Source of the DNA: Antedon bifida
Lineage: Eukaryota > Echinodermata > Crinoidea > Comatulida > Antedonidae
NCBI GenBank assembly: GCA_963402885.1
Contig: OY727099.1
Span: forward strand, 12,636,001-12,700,000
DNA: 64,000 nt
Direction of reading: 5' to 3'
Shown here: positions 12,786 to 24,600 of the stretch, piece by piece
Layout of the letters: every line of letters starts with the position of its first letter
Position numbering within the stretch: position 1 is the first letter of the stretch
Translations under genes and position numbers: made by a program
Notes under the pieces: generated by a model
Told to the model about the DNA's origin: nothing
The model's input: only the letters and a program-made list of their open reading frames with translations
Databases searched by the model: none

Positions 12786-13841
12786 AGTAGGCAAGCAATA
12801 TATTAAAATATCTGTTACTTTCTCTTTAATGGAAAATAATAAGGGTAATGTTTAATTTTGGATCTGAAAATGATTCATTGAAGGTAAATTTTTCTATGTC
12901 TCTATATTTTCTATTGTCATTGGACAGGCTTGCCATCAACTAAACTAAATGTATTCAATCTTATGCAAGGATGGTTTTCTCTATTGAAATAGAACTGGTA
13001 GCTAAACATTTTATTATTTTGATTTTCCCCTTTTAAATACAACAACTGGGGACTTTTTTTTTTTTCTAGAGAAAGTTCTACAAGAACAATGGTTCGTTAG
13101 GTTATGTCTTTACCTCACAAATATTTATTTATATCTTCACAATTGCATTAATTACATTTTAAGATTCGATCTCATTGTTAGACCTTTTTATTGGATTTAA
13201 TGCTGTTTAAAATTGTTCTACATTTTAAAAAATCTAAATATATTACAGATATTTTGCTTTTGTTCCTAGCAACGTTTTTAGCACTCGATTACTATACATT
13301 TTTACAGAACTTGCATAGTATATTTTTCTTTTCTCTTACATTTTCGTAATTTCAAAATTGCATACTGCTTTCTTTACTAAACTATTTGATACAATTAAAT
13401 GTTAATTTGTCCAAGGTCAATAATATTGAAATGGTCTGTCTACTTGATTTAAAACAATAATAGAATATATATATATATATATACACTACGTCCCACCTCA
13501 ATTAAGGGGACACTTTGTTTGTTCCTGAAGCAGGGCCGTAACCACCAGTATGGTGGGTAAAGTTTCAACCTTTTTGGCAGAGGCCTTTGGTAACCCCATA
13601 GCCTGCACAGGGGATTGGTCCCTCTTGTTGCGACAACTGCACCAATTTGATTCTCTTGGCTACGTCTTATGTAATACTACAGTAATAAAGTGGACTATTT
13701 TATACAAGTACATCAGTGTCCAATGAGGGATTTAAAAGGATATATCTCCCATACACCCACTTTTTCAGATTTTTATATTTTTTACTGTAACATTGTATGT
13801 TACTCAACAGTGTCTTACCAAGCTGTAGTAGTGGTTTATGT
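12786..13841. other. Intergenic between DNAJC25 and H6PD 3' ends
   Basis: AT-rich sequence with a (TA)n microsatellite at about 13465-13484, followed by a 200-bp GC-richer block (13485-13690) that looks like repeat debris. It includes the H6PD 3' UTR on the minus strand. No gene seen. Confidence 0.5.
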
Positions 13842-16800
13842 TTAACCAGTTAGAGCTTCATCATCTATATACCACCTGACTCCTGAATCAGGTGACACAC
13901 CTGTTACAGGCAGGTTCATTTTATCAACAATACCACCTTTTATTCTATTGACAATGTCTACTTTATCTGCACCTGTAACTAAAACAGATACTGTTCTAGC
14001 AGCATTCAAACATGGGTACGTAAGAGAAAGTCTGCTAGAACCATCTGATGGATTTACGGTGACACTGACAAACTGGCGGTCTTCTTCAAGAGTCGAGCTG
14101 TGTGGGAAGAGTGAAGCGGTGTGTCCATCTTTTCCTAAGCCTAAAACAATGTAATCAAATATGCCATTTGTCCTCTTTCTGATGTCATTGTCATAGTAGA
14201 TACTTTGTTCCTCGTCACAATTCTCCCATACGCCAGTTATTGGCATCGGATGCACATTCCTATACGGGATGCTAATGTAGTCTATCAAATTCTTAGCAAG
14301 TGATTTAAAATTTGAGTTGTCATTATCAAAATCTACACACCTTTCATCAACCAACCAAATATGAGTATCTCTCCAAGGGAAGCTGTCCAATTGGGAAAGT
14401 TCATGAAACAATGGAACTGGACTCTTCCCACCAGAAAGCGCCAGGTGGAAATATCCTCGCGACTTAATACTGAAGATTGAAGAATTATATATATCCACAG
14501 CAAGCGCTTGTATTACTTGTTTGGCTTCACCAGATACTAAAAACTCATTTCTAAATGTTGAAGTTTTAAATGCAATATTGTGTTGATATCTGTTTTCAAA
14601 CAGTGGTTCATTCTGCTGTGTTACAAACTGAGTGCCAGAAGTCAATGAAACAAAATCTAAGATTTCTCCATTATTGATTCCTCCTGGGTATTCTCGTGGA
14701 ATGGTACCTTCGAGATCTTTTAGAAGTGGTGACCATATTTTCCAAGACTGCATTAGGTCATCAGAAGCAATGAAATTTTGCTTTTCTCCAAGGAAGCAAG
14801 ATCGTAAAAGAGCTGAGTAGGCATCTGCTTCAACAGGTGGAGAATAATGATTGAAGTCTTTGAAATCAGAACCAAATAAATTCTGGTCTTCAAATGAATT
14901 TTTTGTTGTCCAACCTGCAAAAACATTTGGTCGAGGAAGATTTTTACTTACCAAAAGCATTGGTTTGGTTCCTCCTGTACCACCAGTGTATATAACAATT
15001 TGTTTAGTGCCACAAGCACCCTCTATCCCGTCATCATTTACACAGAAAGTGTTTTGTTTAAATACTATTCTTGCATAACCAGATTTTGAGTCCATCTTTT
15101 TACCGGAGACCAACACAAAGGGAACACCAAACCATCTAGGAGAGTTTATGAATAACGTGACACCTGCAAATGTAGGAACAAGACTTGTGAAGTTGTCTGC
15201 CTTACCCAGTTCATCTCGAAGCTCTTCCTGGTAGGCTTTATACTGACCAATCACTGCATGCTGTTTTCTGATTGGCTGGATTTTGTTCATAAGATTTATT
15301 TTCTCAAATCTGTGCTTTTCAGGTGAACTGATATTTGCTGGTATTTCCATAGCAATAAGTGCTAATATTTCTGTCAGGTGATTCTGCATGACATCTCGTA
15401 TAACTCCATACTCATTATAAAAACTAAAACGACCTGTATCAACAATAAATAATACGAATTACTGAAATGCGAACGCAGGTGTTACATGGTATAACGCTTT
15501 GTATACACTAGCAAACTAGTTTGGCAAAAAAAGTGTGATGTGCCCAAATATGGTAGTGATATGATGTCATTATGCCCATATATGGCCAGGGCACAGCACA
15601 TTTTGTTGTCACATAAAATTTGATAGTGTAGACAGAGCGTAAGATAATGTACAGTAGGTGAATTACATTTAGAACATGTCTTTTGGTACAAAGCCTTATA
15701 GGTAGGGTATTGGTTGTACTTACCTGTGACATCAAGTTTTTCTTTCATAACTATTTCCACTCTTTCCACATGATGCTTATTCCAAATTTGTTCGTACTTA
15801 TCTTGATTGAGCTGTCGGAAAGGCAAAATCGAAGATACTCCTGGTTCAAGAAACATACAATTTACATTTAAACTCAAATTAATATAGAACAAAAGATGCT
15901 TCTTATACATGAAGAATATATAATTCATGAAGAATATCATATCCAATTTATAACCAATATTAACTATGTATTAGCAAGTAACATCTTTGACAAATATTGT
16001 AAATTATTTTTAACAACTGCATGGAAAGAACGCAACAAAATTTATAATATCCTTCCATAACACAATCTTTTACTTTTCGCTCAAATGTATTGAATGTATT
16101 TTTATAACCTAATGTTTATATACTTTTTAATGTAATAATATTTTATAAATGTATTTTATTGTGTATTAGGATAAGTCCATATTTATTTTATTTTGTTGCA
16201 CATCTCTTGAGAATTGTGCCTCTGTTATAAAAGAGAAACAATAAAGTTATTATTATTATTATTACAATATTAAACATTGCAAACTTTTGTGGTTCCAAGC
16301 AAGTATATATACTAGAATTTATTTCATTTCATAAGTAATGTTTGTTCAAGTTCAAGTACTGTAGTTTATCAAATTATAATGATACTTATGCTTAAATTTG
16401 TCTAACCCAGCAATCCATTTTTTTTATTTTCCTACATGCATTTGTTCTTAGGACCAAACATGTGGTGCTTAGGAAGTTTGTGGAACATTGGACTAAACCA
16501 ATAGGATTTTAAATATGTACCTGTTTTTCCAAGATAATGGTCAATTCTATACATTTCCTCATCATGTAGATGTTCCATAAGTTGGTCAGACAACTTTGTG
16601 GCTGACTCTAGATCATGCCCAAAGGGCTTCTCAAGGACAACACGCAGCCATGTATTACTCACAGTAGGCCTGCAAACTGAAAGTCATTGATATGTTGATT
16701 AAAACCACCATTTTACTATACATATCTTAATAAATTGAAATGAAACAACGTATGTGGCTTCTATTGTACTGACTGTCATGGAGGCAGTATCTGTTGGCTT

Positions 16801-18557
16801 TTATTCAATCAAGGCCATTGTATGGCTAATCACTACAACATCCATCTATTAATAAATTACGTCTATTCATATATTGATTAAATAACATATCAAACACATT
16901 ATCTAACATCTATCTATTTTGCTTTAAAAATACGACATCACTAATGACTTATTAATTCAACAATATTGTATCAACTTATGTACATATTCACGGAGCAGAG
17001 GCCTATATGAATAAATTCCCTGTGCAAGGGGACAGAAAGAATACTGTCTCTATAACTTTTCTACTTTACAATTTAGGTCAAAATACAATACTACTAAAAG
17101 TATACTGTATTATAACTAATCTTTCAAACTTTCAAGGTTGGTAAATAAATAATTAAGGTTTCAACCCATGTGCGACTATACTCAAAACAAGGTTCTGCAC
17201 ATTTAAGGAAGATGATCATTTCGAGGGACTGTCTATTGAACTCATTCTATAAACCAGTCCATCTTTTAACTGATGGAAATAGTCTATCTATTCCACTCAT
17301 AAACATTCATTATTTTTATTATAAATACATTCTGTCTGAACACAAAGGAGCTCATGGAACGTCTAGACCCGAGTGAAAAAATCATGGAAGTCTCAAGTAG
17401 CTTGAGATGGATAGGACATAATTGTAAGAAAAGATGAAGAGTAACCAGTAAAGAGAACTTGGCATTTAGAAGTAGAAGGTAGAAAAGAAAGAAAAAGCCA
17501 AAGGTGACATAGAAAGAAAGTAGGAAAATTGATTTGAAAGAACATGATGCGCAAGACCAGAAAAAAGTGGAGAGATGGTGTAAGTAGCAGCCTGGAACGA
17601 GTGACGGTCAGTAACCCCTTGGAAGAGGAAAAAAGCTGATTCAAATAAAAGATGATGATGTCATGAAAATACTTACAGCTCCCCACATTTTCAGCAATAC
17701 TGGCATATGCAAAAGCAGGTACAGACAGATAAAACCAACGACCATTTTCTTTAGCATGTTCTTGGTCTGCTTCCATTTCAAACATCTTGCAGAGTTCCTG
17801 GTACTGTTCCGCTTTCTTTAGCTGTTTGTATTGCACACGTGAAAGGAATTTCTCCCTCAAATCCTCGCAGTTGGACGAGATTGGGACTGTCAATTTGTTG
17901 CACTGAACACGCTCATTGAGAATGTTTTTCAGGAGTACTGTACCTTCCTCTGCATTAACCCTTGTGGCACCATACAGTTTTAGATGATGACCAACAGATT
18001 CCATTTCTTTAAAATAAGAATTTTAACATTAGTATGTTAATACAATACAGTATTTAAACTGGTCTATATCAAAATGACTGCAATAGTACTGACATGAAGG
18101 TTTTAATTACAGTACATTTAAACTCGCTGGGTGTGAGGAGTGATGGTAGGGATGGGGTTGGGGGTAACAGGGTATCACAGAATTTTACTGGGAATGTTTT
18201 AGACTACAGGCCACAGAGCAGTTGAGGGTACCAGCTCTGGGATGTGTATAAAATAATACACATACAATATTTATTATTGTATGCTTTTGTGTTTAGTATA
18301 AATAATATGCATATTAAGAGAGGAATACTTACTTTATATAGTATAATTTACTACTAAGATGAAAACTTACCTACAAATAAATTAAAAAATCCTTGCCACA
18401 GATAGCGTTGAGCTAGATCACCGGTAGCCCCAACGATGACAACACTGGTAATTTTAGGTGTAGGAACAGGGTGTTGGGTTGATACCATAGTAATAGCACC
18501 TATGATTAATGCCATAGAAAGCTGCATAAAACTTGCTTTTAAAGAAGTCATCATCAT
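13842..18557 (-). CDS. H6PD: Hexose-6-phosphate dehydrogenase / 6-phosphogluconolactonase (5 coding exons)
   Basis: Bifunctional enzyme of the ER lumen that oxidises glucose-6-phosphate with NADP+ and hydrolyses the lactone, feeding luminal NADPH. Exons in transcript order are 18557-18371, 18006-17677, 16676-16521, 15840-15724 and 15433-13842: 2382 nt, 793 aa (human about 791), all in phase. The start is the first of three Met codons and is followed by a hydrophobic signal peptide (about residues 10-26). The dinucleotide fold GATGDLA is at 43-49, [10 protein letters not shown] near 185-194 and the catalytic RIDHYLGK near 216-223. [12 protein letters not shown] and [14 protein letters not shown] follow. 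The C-terminal lactonase domain, wholly in the last 1.6-kb exon, shows [21 protein letters not shown] and [14 protein letters not shown]. All key residues are intact. A TTCTTAAG acceptor just upstream of the ATG suggests a non-coding 5' exon further right. Introns carry a family B MITE and a LINE tail. Confidence 0.95.
15493..15641. repeat. Palindromic MITE, family B, copy 3
   Basis: In H6PD intron 4. It is a diverged end pair (CGCTTTGTATACACTAGCAA and TTTGATAGTGTAGACAGAGCG) with the GATGTGCCCA internal arm. Confidence 0.75.
16010..16263 (+). mobile_element. 5'-truncated LINE 3' end with (ATT)n tail
   Basis: In H6PD intron 3, opposite to the gene. The sequence AGAATTGTGCCTCTGTTAT, then AACAATAAAGTT, ends in (ATT)6. 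Upstream, a short frame reads [12 protein letters not shown], typical of the C-terminal end of LINE ORF2 proteins. Clade not assignable. Confidence 0.5.
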
Positions 18558-20972
18558 GACAATTATCTTAAGAAAAAAAAATTATATAAATGGGCGGTCA
18601 ATATATTCAACTGTGCAAGTTTCAAGAGAAATGAACAGGATAGGCCTACAGTATTTTATTAGGTGTGATGGTAAATGTGTTTTTAAATCAAAAATAAAGG
18701 ATTTTCTTTGAATTTCACAGGGATTTCTTTGTGCAATTTGAACACAAAATGACATGAAACGTAGTAAGCATAAAAGGGGAAGCCCTGTATTCACTCACAC
18801 CTGCACTTGATCCGGTTGAACTAGCTCTGTTACTTAAATTCAAATTCTTTATTTTAACGAAGTAAACATTGTTGACTTATCATATTCATAAACCCATCCA
18901 CGCTGCTGCAAGAAGATCGCAGCCTTTTTAGGCTCCTGCGCAATTTGAACTAAGTATTTTGATTCAAATTGTGCAAGCAAGGAAATGCTTGTGCAATTTC
19001 AAATTGTGCAAATTGCACTAACAAATGCATATGAAATATTACATATACAATACATATTTCATACAAGTCATTAGGCCTACATCATGGTTCCATCCATACC
19101 AAGTAGCTACCTGAAATAAACTAGCTAGGCCTATGGCCTAGATTTATTGTCAAAAAATGATTATTATTAGCTAAGCTACCTGGCTTCTTGGCTAGGCCTA
19201 CAAACTAGACTCTAAAACACACAGGTATCACTCCCCCTGATATCCTCCTCCTGCACACAGGCCTAGCACACACACGGGGAGAGAGAGGTCAGCAGCAGCA
19301 GGAGGCCTAAAAAGTCTAGAATAGTAGGTAGGCCTTGAATGTATTTCTAGCCTAGATTACTTCAGAAACTAACTTGGAAAAAACATAAAAATATAATGTA
19401 AAATTTTAATAAATTCTCTCACTCTAGTCTAGTAGAGGCCTAGCCTAGGCCTACACGTCGTCCAGGTACGTCGTTTCGTTTGTTTTTTTATAGAAAAAAC
19501 CTCACATGTGAGGATTATTCCATTATTCGTATAGGTGTGTTATGTAAGATCATGGAACTATAATTATAGTTCCATGCTACAGTGTAGTAAACTATTAAGT
19601 ATTATCCAAAGCAGTACAACCATCGAGCTACGATGTTATGTAATTAACGTCATGATACAACCATTATACAAATTTTTTCTTCAACTTTATTTCTGTAAAA
19701 TCAAACATTTTATACAAATACATTCAATTATTTTTGTTATATTGAGATCTACCATGAATGTGAACATATTTATTTATTTTTCACCTCCACGGATATCTAC
19801 CATCAACAGTTTTATGAAGAAAAATACAAGAGTATGCAATAAAATATGCATAATGCATCTTGCTATAAACATACTGTCAACTTTTGGTAAGTTAACTTGT
19901 TGTAGACCCACTACATTACAGGCAAAATATTCAAACCCAACCCCTTTCCTATACCTGTAGGCCTAGACCTAATGCAAATATAATATTTAAAATTATGAAT
20001 AAAACACTATGAAATTGTAAATTCCCAAGTACTAATCTAATATAACTTTTTAATTTAAGAAAATCAATAACAAAAATTACTAAATTAGCTACATTCAACC
20101 TTAAGTTTATTAACACACGCGTCATCTATTCTCACCATCTTAATATTCAACACCTCAGTATTCAATGAAATATAAAGATAATTAACTCAACTCAACAATA
20201 TGTCATGGCAAGTATTACATTTTATTTAAATTCTTGACTAGAGTAAAAAAAAATGTTGTCAATTCTATTTTTAGCCCTGATGGTATATTAAATGGCAACA
20301 TTTTTAAATTATATCAATGAAAAACATTATATACAAATTACAGAAATTAACCTTAAAAATAAAATAACAGAATTTAAATTAAATATTTCAAATTATACAA
20401 TATATTTCTCAAATCGAATTCATTTAGTTAATAAATAAAAAAAAATTGTATGTATGCCTACTATGGATAAAAAAAGCCCTTTCTGTTTTTTATTCTGGGT
20501 TGAAAAGAAATGAGATAGAGATGGGTGGCCGCCCTCACATGAGCGGATGTATACAGAATAACGAAGCCTTGTGAAGGCATGTACAGTATAGAACAGGGAA
20601 CATTTCCATTAAAAATATGTTGATTAATGCTATTTTGAGTAAGAACAGTTTTGTATTGCATTTTTAAATACACAAATTATAGATGGTTATAAAAATATTG
20701 ACATAATTTTAGAGGCAAAATTGTAAGTAGATACACATGATTAAAATTACTGATCACTTTTACCAGTTTAAACCTTTTCGATTTAAGTGCTGTGAGACCT
20801 TTTGGTAAAGAGCGCCTCTAAATATTCATACTACTGTATTATTGATAAATTGATGCTTAAAAACAGAAAGGATAAATAAATTATGACTAAAAGAAACATT
20901 AGGTTCTATGCAGATTACTGCATGTCACCTTCCAAACATTTATAGTTGATGTAGAAGACTTCATTGAGGTCT

Positions 20973-21078
20973 AAAGCTCTGTCTACACTATCAAACATTA
21001 TCAAAATGTGATGTGTCCATATATGGGCACATCACATTTTTATTATCACATAAAGTTTGATAGTGTAAACAGAGTTTT
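20973..21078. repeat. Palindromic MITE, family B, copy 4
   Basis: AAGCTCTGTCTACACTATCA at the left is matched by TGATAGTGTAAACAGAGTTT at the right. An internal arm pair ATGTGATGTGTCCATATATG / GGGCACATCACATTTTTAT makes it a near-complete foldback. Confidence 0.85.
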
Positions 21079-21424
21079 AGCAACACTCTTGGTGATCCAA
21101 TATAGTATTTTATATATAAGATATAGTTTGAACCCTGACGATTATAAAAAACTTGGTATTTCACATAATAAACATTTATTACACAGTGCACACTCTCAAT
21201 AGAAGACAGACTGAACATCGGAAAAACTCTCGGAAAACCAAAATATAGTTAGATGATTTTTCCCTATTAAAATTGCATTTGGAAAACAAGACTTTCTGTC
21301 AACCCAGACATCTAATGGTCTAAGGGTGTCCGGCGTTGCGTCAGTTGAACGTATGTATACGATATACTGCAATGCAAAATAACACCTTACTGTACGAAGC
21401 ATAGTAATGGAAAATATAAACCAT

Positions 21425-21556
21425 TGCATACATCCCACTAGCGACGCAATGCAAGGGAGTTGACCAATGAAAAGCAACAGTTTGAATAATCCATCGCTTG
21501 TGATTGGTCAAAATCACTTGCGTTATGCTTGCGTTGCATCCTAGTGGGAACCAAGC
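21425..21556. repeat. MITE, family C, copy 2
   Basis: The left end CCCACTAGCGACGCAATGCA is inverted relative to the right end TTGCGTTGCATCCTAGTGGG, followed by AACCAAGC. Internal TTGACCAATGA / TGATTGGTCAAA arms are also inverted. Confidence 0.75.
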
Positions 21557-21652
21557 TTTAATAACGCCTTTATTTGTATGTACAGTACTCATTACTACCT
21601 CTAGATTACTTTTGGTTGTATTTTGTTATGCTTCAGTAACTATTCCTTATAC

Positions 21653-24600
21653 TCAGCTTTTTCCATTGTCTTGTTCAAGTTCTTTCATAGTCTTCATACA
21701 CACTAACAGTTTATTTTTTATCTTGGTCACCTTTTCTAAACGTTCAGTTGAATTTCGTTTCAGTTTGTCAACACTCTTTTCTAGGTCTGATGACTTATTT
21801 TGTAATCTCTGCAATAAAAATTAAAATTACAGTGCAAAAGATAGGACATTAGGTTCTTTTCAGATCTTAATTTCACAATGTTTAAAAGCACAGTACAATT
21901 CATGCATACAAATATTTTTTTATTTATATTTACCTCTACTTGTCCCAACAAATAAACAATTTTCTCCTCAGAAATTTTTATCTCCTCATTTATCTCCTTC
22001 AGCTCCGATTCTTCAACTGTTGAAAGACACAAATAATTTTTAAAAATACAAGAACCCTCTTATAACTGGTAAAATATTTTTCAATTCGCCTCATTACTAG
22101 TTCAAGAATAAGTAAGTAAAAGAATCATAGGATAAAACAACTGTGGGACTACTAAGCTCAAATGATTACTTTTGTGTTTGTTATATTCTTGTTATAATAA
22201 AGTCACACAGGTTTGTTACATTATGAAGCTTTATCTGAATGGTTTAAACCTGGTGTTCTTAACAGATGGCCTAAAGGCTAAATGAGGCCCATGGATACAT
22301 TTGATATGGCCCACGAAGAGCAACTGTTAACATACTCCTGGGCAGAAATGTCCCTGATGCATATTACCCTATTTATATACAGTATAGTAAAGGATTTAAC
22401 TTTCTAACATACTGAGGGTGTACTACTCCATGACTCAAAATGGTGTCGCCCATTTTCTCTGCTCTATTAAACAATGATATTCAAAATTTTACACGCTTTT
22501 AACGAACAGGAGATTCTTGTGTTCTGTGATAAAGTAGGGTAAAAGCTTTTTTTTCCCGCACTACTATGCATAACTTACCAAGCCTTATTGTTTCTTCTTG
22601 GTTTATAATAGCCTGGAATTGCTGTTTATCTTGTTCCAGTTTTTCTACAATTTCTTTTTTAAATCCTGGGCTAATTTTTAAATATTCAAAGAAACCACTT
22701 GAATCAGATGTTGCTGTATAGACAAAAAAAAACAAAAAAAATAGAAGGTAAAAACAAAATTGACAGAAATTGAAAAGGTAAACCAGATTTTGTCTGTTAT
22801 TCTCTACATAGATAGTCTTAATCAAGTACTCAAAATGCTTGGTTCTCACTAGAGACGCAACGCAAAGCGATGGATTATTCGCGCTGTCGCTATTGTCATT
22901 GGTAACCACGCTAGGGTCCTAGTGGGAACCAAGCATAAGCAAGCTCATGAATGAAGCCTGGTTTCCACTAGGCGAATCCAATGAGAAAAAGAAATCGCTT
23001 TATCCTTTCCATTACTAAGATTGTTACCAATTTAAACTTGTACACAACCATTCTGTTGCTGGAAGAGATCGTTTTTAGCTAAATTTGTTTTAAATCCGCG
23101 ATTCACCTTCTGTTTGTATTTCTAAAAATGGCTCAAAATCAACTTATTGTCTGTTTAGTCATTGGATTTCGTTCATGTCTGCCAGTTTCTATATCTATAG
23201 GAGAGGAGGTCCCAAGAGATTCAACTGGTGCTAGCCTCAGATCATTAGTTTGAACCCTGGATAGCGACAATGGCATAAATTGGGTGCTGGCATGAATTTC
23301 CATTGTACTTAAACATTCTCGCAGCTTTCAAGATTTTTGATTTTGTCAAACTGATTAAGCTCTGTCTAAACTATTAAACTTTATGTGACAACAAAAAATG
23401 TGCCCATATATGGACATGATGATGTCATATCACTACCATGTTTGAGCCTATCACTACCATATTTGAGCACATCAAACTTTTTTTGTCAAACTAGTTTGAT
23501 AGTGTAGTAGACAACTAACTTACTATCATCAGGACTGTAAACTGCATCATTTGTGTAACTTGTACTTTCTGGTATATAACTTGTGGCCGCAGGGTTGGTA
23601 ACTTCAACATTATCTTCTAATTCACATTTGATACAAGATTGTGTGATTGTCACTGTGACTGCATCCATATTATTTCTTGCTTCTCTAAACAACAAAATTA
23701 TCTATCCACTTAGTTTGGCTTTATTACAATAAAAATATATAATTAATAATATTTAATTTCTATTTACAAGGTCATTGCTCGTTGCGCTGTTTATGTTACA
23801 CGCAATTACATGTTTCTCCCCTAGGGCCAAGTTATGGCACTTTTATTGCTGTGTGAACTAAAACACAGGAGTAAAACCCTACACATCTCGAAAGACTTCA
23901 GATGTACTAGGTTCTTGGTTCCCACTGCATACAAGGATTTTGTATAGACGGAACGAGAAGATTTATCACCAGCACCATAAAGTGAGTAAGCCTCAAACCC
24001 TTCCCATAAGGCTATAGATTATGCTGTCTTAACCACTCGGTCATCCACTAACAACATTAAATGTTAAAGAGAGGTCATTCTGTAGGATGGGTATCAACTA
24101 GTGAATAATATCAATTTATTAGTTGTGGAATAACTTACTCAATTTGTGAGGTTCCTGGTAAATGCGTTCGAAGGTTGTCAAATGCGACTCTGCGGTGTGG
24201 TGAACCTTTTCTTGATCGTTTTGTGACAACAGGCTCCGCCGGTGAAGCATTCGCAACCGAAGCTGTATCTCGATTTGAATTTAGTCTACATTTAAAGAAA
24301 ACAGGCGTTTTTCTTAATAAAATATAACTGGCATAATGACAAAGTGTAATTGATCTCTACTAATATCAGCTTCTAGAAATGGAACTAATGTCTTTTTATA
24401 CAGAATAGAAAATACGCAACAGAAAAACGTCTGCTTTATGATGTATTGTAATGATTTACCATTTAACTACAGATCTTAAAGATGTATTGTCCCCCAAAAC
24501 CATGAAAGATTAGTCTATATCGTGCCTAGCTTACCTGTATAAACCGACAATAGCCCGTGCTCTCCAGAGTGAGGGCTTTAGATCTGAAAGTGAAAAGTTC

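Larger units (their letters stand above)
18558..21652. other. Intergenic between H6PD 5' end and ankyrin gene 3' end
   Basis: Contains the likely H6PD promoter/5' UTR region. 19060-19460 is unusually rich in TAGGCCTA-type motifs and short GC-richer tracts. A family B MITE (20973-21078) and a family C MITE (about 21425-21556) lie nearer the ankyrin gene. 19480-20960 is AT-rich with nothing I can support as coding; the ORFs here are chance open frames. Confidence 0.5.

Noticed and set aside
19535-19960. 141-codon frame upstream of H6PD
   Set aside because: Composition matches AT-rich non-coding DNA, there is no domain, and it overlaps no conserved-looking exon.
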